Shown piece after piece: positions 59,588 through 64,000 of a DNA stretch of 64,000 nucleotides (position 1 is the stretch's first letter; every line of letters begins with the position of its first letter). The translations under genes were made by a program, and so were the position numbers. The notes under the pieces are model-generated. The model did not search any database. It had not been told where the DNA came from and saw only the letters and a program-made list of their open reading frames with translations. This DNA is from Alviniconcha marisindica (taxonomy: Eukaryota; Mollusca; Gastropoda; Provannidae): the NCBI GenBank assembly GCA_018857735.1, contig JABMCL010000134.1:186501-250500 (forward strand). Direction: 5' to 3'.

Positions 59588-61192
59588 TCATGACTGACAT
59601 GTCTGTTGTCATCTACACTGAATCACTTAGCCTTCCGTACCACACGACGTTCTTACAACTGACTGACGTGTTCTTGTCTTTCACCCACAACCTTGCCACA
59701 CACCACTGACTTTATTCAAGGCATTTTTGCTTTTCACATTCAAGCCTCCAAACCAGCACAGGAACGACTGTTCAGTAAAGCCGATTCAATACAACTCCGG
59801 TATAACTTGTGTAAAACAGCAGCACTGACATAAGAGATCTTAGCTTTTGAAGGCAAAATATTAGTCTTGGCTGACATCTTTTCAAGTGTGAATAAAGTCA
59901 ATGTTTTTGTTAAAATTTAGTTTGTTGTCTCAGTAAGACTGTACCTAGTACTCAGTCACTCTCAGTTTCAACTTTCACGCCATCAATAGATCTAGAATGA
60001 CAGTTGGAGCTTTTAGGCTAAAATCAGTCAGCATCAGTTCCTTTGTTTTTTACTGACTGACTTTGTATAGAGTGTAAAAAGAACAGGAGGCCTTGTGGAG
60101 AGCCCATGGAAACAGAGCGGGAAGACGAGAGTACAGCTTGGTGACGAACTGAAAAAAAACTGAAGTCGACATTCCAGAGAATCAGTCTTGGGTTAACGTC
60201 GAGTTTCAAAAGTTGAGGTGTGGTTGTATCAGTGGTATTAAATGAGGCAGAAATGAAAAGTCGATGCCGAAGAGAATTCTGACAAACTTGATGAACCTGC
60301 TTTTTCAGTCGAGTCAAGACTGATGACTATGCATTGTGGCAAAAGGGTGAGTGTTGCGTCTCCGGTGCTTCCGCTGTTGTGCTTGTACTGACGCCAACTG
60401 GCCGGTACGGATCTAAACTGGGGCGGCAGTTCAGTCGTGTTTCACTAGTTGGTGGAAGATGATATGTTCAAGACACTTCCGATTACCAATACTGAGATGT
60501 CAGAGCAATCGGACGATAATCGTTTAGACGGACAAGAAGGATTTCGGTTTTTCAAGTTGAACTGACAGGACAGATTACAGAGGCTTCCAAGTAAAGCGGG
60601 GTACAGTGCTGGCAACTGAACCGTCAACTGAATGACGAACCGTGCTTGAAACAGTAATAATAAACTCACTGCGCTTTACATTCTCCAACATTTTCTAAGT
60701 TTCACAAACAGAATACATATAATTATGACAACTAACAATGTATAATATACAAGTACATGTGCCATATGAGAAACAGCAATATATAAAGAAAATGAATCAT
60801 TATATTACTACCCGGCTACCCTCGATTCCATCTCTCCCAGAAAGCTGGGAAGCGCACGACTTCAAAGTAGTTCTGATCTCAGTGATCTGGGCTAGTTCCA
60901 TTTCTGACTGCCTTGAGTGTCAACTGACTGAGCGCTCCTCAGTCATTTTTATCACCTAGCTCAAGTTGTTTGAACGCTGTTCATTTTAGGCTTGGCCGCG
61001 TTTGCCCCAGCTAGTACGGGTTTCCCGTGCCGCGTCAGTCAGTGACGCATGATATTGCCAGTTTGAACTGAAATTCGATTTTTTCTTCATTGTACTGTAA
61101 AATGTGACGATTCAAGATTATTATCTCATCACGGCGGAGATACTCCTGGTTTAACATATACTGACCACGTAAACAACGGCAACTGACTCGGT

Positions 61193-61227
<35 letters not shown>

Positions 61228-61655
61228 CTGACATACACACACGACACACACACTGACACACACTACCCGCGCGACTCACACTGACACACCGTGACTGACC
61301 GATCAAATATCATGCACACACCTCATTTAAAACTACTCATTACGCAATAAAAACCAGTGAAATGTATCACCTGAAATAAAGAGCATCTGTACACACACAC
61401 ACGACTGGCACTGATACGCACGCACAATTAAAGGACTGAAAAATCATGTGGCCCAAACATAACGGCGTCAAACCGGCTGAAACCACCTCAAGTTCATGCC
61501 CACTCTTTGGACAGTTTCCAACTCTCATTGCGTTCAGTTAGGGCCGCTAAACCTCTGAAATGAACACGACGCGTAGACAAAAGGTGTTCTCGTCTTTGTT
61601 AAAATAATGTTTGGAGAGTTTGCTGTTAGTTGACAATTTCAGAGCGTAAACAAAC
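59588..61655. other. Intergenic/upstream region of the membrane-protein gene
   Basis: Mixed composition with scattered ACTGACTGA-like phrases and a (CT)n tract at 61198-61223. CpG increases toward 61.5 kb. No exon, TATA box or other decisive element recognised. Confidence 0.35.
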
Positions 61656-62285
61656 ATGGCGGAAGAACTCTCTGCTTCCATCTCGACCAGCAGCCAAGTG
61701 CTGGAACTAGCTATCTGTCAGCCAGAGCGCCCAAACCAAGCCGTGTTTGTCCCAGATTTAGACATAGATCTTCAACAGTTTCGTATCAAAATTTCAGAGA
61801 GTGCTTTGATTCTTCCAGAAGAATGGGTCTTCATGACCCGTGCAGGGAGCCTGATTTCAGTAGAGCAAGAAGGAAGTGTCCTGCTGAACTCAATCGCCAG
61901 AGAACGCGATGGGACGAGCATTATGGATGTCATGGTCGCACCTGCGCTTTCTTATCGAGGCCACCAGCACAGAAGGGCAGCCACCCCGGGTGCAAGCCCG
62001 CTAGCATCGTTTGCTACTATAGTTGGTGCTCTACGTGATGTTTACGTGACGTCAATCCAGCCTAACATGCACGAGTTGATCAAACCATTGATCATCGCTG
62101 CTGGCGCTGCCGCTGTTCTTTCCATTATACTGACTCTTATTTTATCCTTGGTGAGTATCCTTATATGCATGTCTAGCTCAGTGCAGAGGGCACAGGAACG
62201 CATAAGGAAAAAAAGGAGGGGAAAGATCAAGTTTAGCATAAAATCCATGGGACTGGGAGATATTCGGACAGAGAATGAAATTTGA
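61656..62285 (+). CDS. Predicted single-pass membrane protein, 209 residues, unidentified
   Basis: ATG at 61656 lies in AAACATGGCGG, a strong start context, and is the first in-frame ATG. Residues 1-15 are polar. Residues 25-97 (with VFVPDLDIDL, ILPEEWVFM and DVMVAP) look like a compact globular domain. Residues 98-112 are His/Arg-rich. Residues 144-172 (IIAAGAAAVLSIILTLILSL core) form one long hydrophobic helix. Residues 179-192 (ERIRKKRRGKIK) are strongly basic, as expected on the cytosolic side, so the N-domain may face the lumen or outside if the positive-inside rule holds. No cleavable signal peptide is seen. A polyadenylation signal follows 200 bp after the stop. A perfect donor-like GTGAGT at 62151 lies within the helix codons, but the open frame continues sensibly through it. 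Unspliced reading is preferred. Confidence 0.72.
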   Translation: MAEELSASISTSSQVLELAICQPERPNQAVFVPDLDIDLQQFRIKISESALILPEEWVFMTRAGSLISVEQEGSVLLNSIARERDGTSIMDVMVAPALSYRGHQHRRAATPGASPLASFATIVGALRDVYVTSIQPNMHELIKPLIIAAGAAAVLSIILTLILSLVSILICMSSSVQRAQERIRKKRRGKIKFSIKSMGLGDIRTENEI

Positions 62286-62484
62286 GGATTAGATTCAGAG
62301 GATGATGTTCAGTGCAAAGTGGAATCTGCTCAATTCTGTAACTGAGCATCTCAAAGTGGGAATTCCCAAACTGAGCACCAATTCCGGTTGGATTTTTTGG
62401 GGGGGGCTTTCACCAACACTATGACAGGTGCAGATAACTCACTCTGCTGTTTTATGAGTGAACAGCCCCCAAATTTAAATCTTG

Positions 62485-62490
62485 AATAAA
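62485..62490 (+). terminator. Polyadenylation signal AATAAA
   Basis: AATAAA 200 bp beyond the stop codon of the 209-residue gene. Cleavage is expected 10-30 bp later. A short 3' untranslated region is implied. Confidence 0.5.
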
Positions 62491-62692
62491 TATGTTCACA
62501 CTGTCAGCAAGTGGACACATATACATGTTTGGCATGATAATTACACATCTAGGGGCACACTAATTGCTTTTACCACCTTTCGAGGGCAGTTTTTGTAAGG
62601 TTTTGGGCCACAAGAAAGTTTGCTGAAGAGTTGAAGTATGGTATCCTTTCATTTGCTCAATGGACTTGCTTTGTAACTGGGTAGATTTAGTG

Positions 62693-62760
62693 CGAGTAAG
62701 TAACTTGGCATTTTATGACTAGTTAGCAATTGCGGTTATATCAGGGCGAAGATTTAATGC
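62693..62760 (+). repeat. Short dispersed repeat, diverged copy
   Basis: GAGTAAGTAACTTGGCATTT, then TATATCAGGGCGAAG. A clear but decayed member of the family at 13325. Confidence 0.65.
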
Positions 62761-63595
62761 AAAGCGGTCCACGATGGACATGGACTAGGAGTAGGAGTAG
62801 GACCAAAACCATAAGTGGATGAGAAGATGGAGTTCATAAGTAACAGTAGACATGTTTTAACATGGTACCACGATGGCTGGCACTGATTTTATGATTATAT
62901 ATGAATTACCGCAATAAACAGCTTAATCTTGAATTGCAAAATTGGAATTTGCTCAGTTCCACTTCCAGAATTGAGCAGCTCAGTAAGTCAGTGTGGGAAT
63001 TCCTAAATATAGCAGCAATCGTGAATCAACTGATGACACCAAAGTGTGCCATGTCCCTAACAATCAGCTTTTCGGGCTAGTTCAGTGTTCAGTACATTCT
63101 TTCTGTTATCACAAAGTTGGGTTTATGTCACCTGGCTATTTGTCACAGGAACAGAAGTAAGCGTGCTGATCCAAAGCATGTCCACACGGGGAAGCAAAAA
63201 AAGAGGGTGGTGTTTAGAGTGAGAGCAAGGCAGCAATGTGTGAGGCCTGTGCAAGTTTCGGAATAGGAAAATAAACATGGTTACCTCCCTTGTGTGAGAA
63301 GCCAGGTGATGGTAGACCAAAAGACATGAAAAAATATATGGTAAAACAATTGTTAAATGGAGCCCAGAAATAGTCCACAGTATGTATGAACTTATGAAGA
63401 TTTGAAACTAGCAAAACTGGTGAAAAGCTGAGCGACTGGCCAAGCCGGCTTCAGGTAAGAATCAAGAATTTATTATAAATTATTTGTCCTCAGTAAACAC
63501 GGAAAATTTGAATTACAGCCATGAGCAAAATGAACAAACAAAAATAATAAATAGTGTAGGCCTAGTGCATTAACTTCATTACACATTCGCTCAGT
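62761..63595. other. Unremarkable sequence downstream of the membrane-protein gene
   Basis: A donor-like CAGGTAAGA near 63452 follows 18 open codons but has no good acceptor. Not called as an exon. Confidence 0.35.
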
Positions 63596-63630
63596 CACAC
63601 ACACATGTACACACACACACATACACACAT

Positions 63631-63670
<40 letters not shown>
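63596..63670. repeat. (CA)n microsatellite
   Basis: CA units with a few T interruptions, about 75 bp. Confidence 0.95.
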
Positions 63671-63672
<2 letters not shown>

Positions 63673-63917
63673 TAAAATGTGCGTCAGTTTAGACATGTAT
63701 ATATATTAAAGATACAACTGTCAAGAACAAGACACATGCACCCCCTTACAAGTTACATAGATCTATCCTTCTCTCACTTACACACCCATATAGCACACCC
63801 CCCACCCCCACCCACCCTACACAAACACACATAACCTGCATGTATGCATTCTGCTTATTAAAATTTAATAATGTACATATATGTATCAAATACAGGCACA
63901 GATTAAGAATACAACTG

Positions 63918-63921
63918 TTAC

Positions 63922-63980
<59 letters not shown>
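63918..63980. repeat. (AC)n microsatellite
   Basis: About 31 AC units near the window edge, followed by TGCATGTATACATTCTG, which echoes TGCATGTATGCATTCTG at 63837. Confidence 0.96.
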
Positions 63981-63984
<4 letters not shown>

Positions 63985-64000
63985 TGTATACATTCTGTTT

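Larger units (their letters stand above)
62320..63005 (+). repeat. Pair of diverged direct repeats (about 62322-62380 and 62943-63005)
   Basis: Both read GGAATYTGCTCARTTC...GAGCAKCTCA...GTGGGAATTCC. About 620 bp apart, the first overlaps the 3' untranslated region. Possibly remnants of one small element. Confidence 0.55.

Noticed and set aside
63390..63452. Open 18-codon segment before CAGGTAAGA on the plus strand
   Set aside because: No credible acceptor or start, too short, and no similarity recognised.

Overview
This is a non-coding-rich window from an invertebrate animal nuclear genome. Introns, phase-matched splice sites, CR1-like, mariner and other TIR elements, and very long dinucleotide arrays rule out a prokaryote. 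A short dispersed repeat with the core GTTTTACGCCCAGTCAACC resembles repeats common in marine molluscs. I therefore infer a lophotrochozoan, probably a marine gastropod or other mollusc, but I cannot prove this from the sequence.

Two genes can be supported. (1) A minus-strand, intron-rich gene of unknown identity. It has a convincing 229-bp internal exon (24852-25080), three full 72-bp paralogous exons (13606-13677, 12369-12440, 9804-9875) plus a truncated fourth (12273-12310), and a possible first coding exon with start codon at 57043-57097. All splice phases agree. The 72-bp exons look like an alternatively used cassette, each keeping frame. (2) A plus-strand, apparently single-exon gene (61656-62285) for a 209-residue protein with one transmembrane segment and a basic tail, followed by a polyadenylation signal. 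The interval between the two possible gene starts (about 57.1-61.6 kb) is CpG- and (GT)n-rich.

Mobile DNA fills much of the rest. Seven terminal-inverted-repeat (TIR) elements can be delimited by eye: 5225-7152 (TA-flanked), 7332-9215 and 21123-23875 (both TTAA-flanked; the second carries a THAP zinc-finger start, so Kolobok-like), 30226-30723 (6-bp target duplication, inserted in a minisatellite), 36180-38265 and 53263-55493 (two copies of one family), and 50012-53257 (abuts the previous element and carries its own terminus as a 100-bp tandem array). There is also a decayed mariner/Tc1 transposase (10.80-11.94 kb), a decayed CR1-like LINE (45.05-47.87 kb) with an in-frame 54-bp minisatellite inside it, and a small RT fragment (20.3-20.5 kb).

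Tandem repeats are exceptionally dense. At least fifteen minisatellite families (units 15-100 bp) were recognised. A purine-only block of about 4 kb (31.98-36.05 kb) is the most extreme. Sequence just after it appears to have poor consensus quality, judged by comparing the two copies of one transposon family. Nearly all long open frames in the window are minisatellite artefacts.
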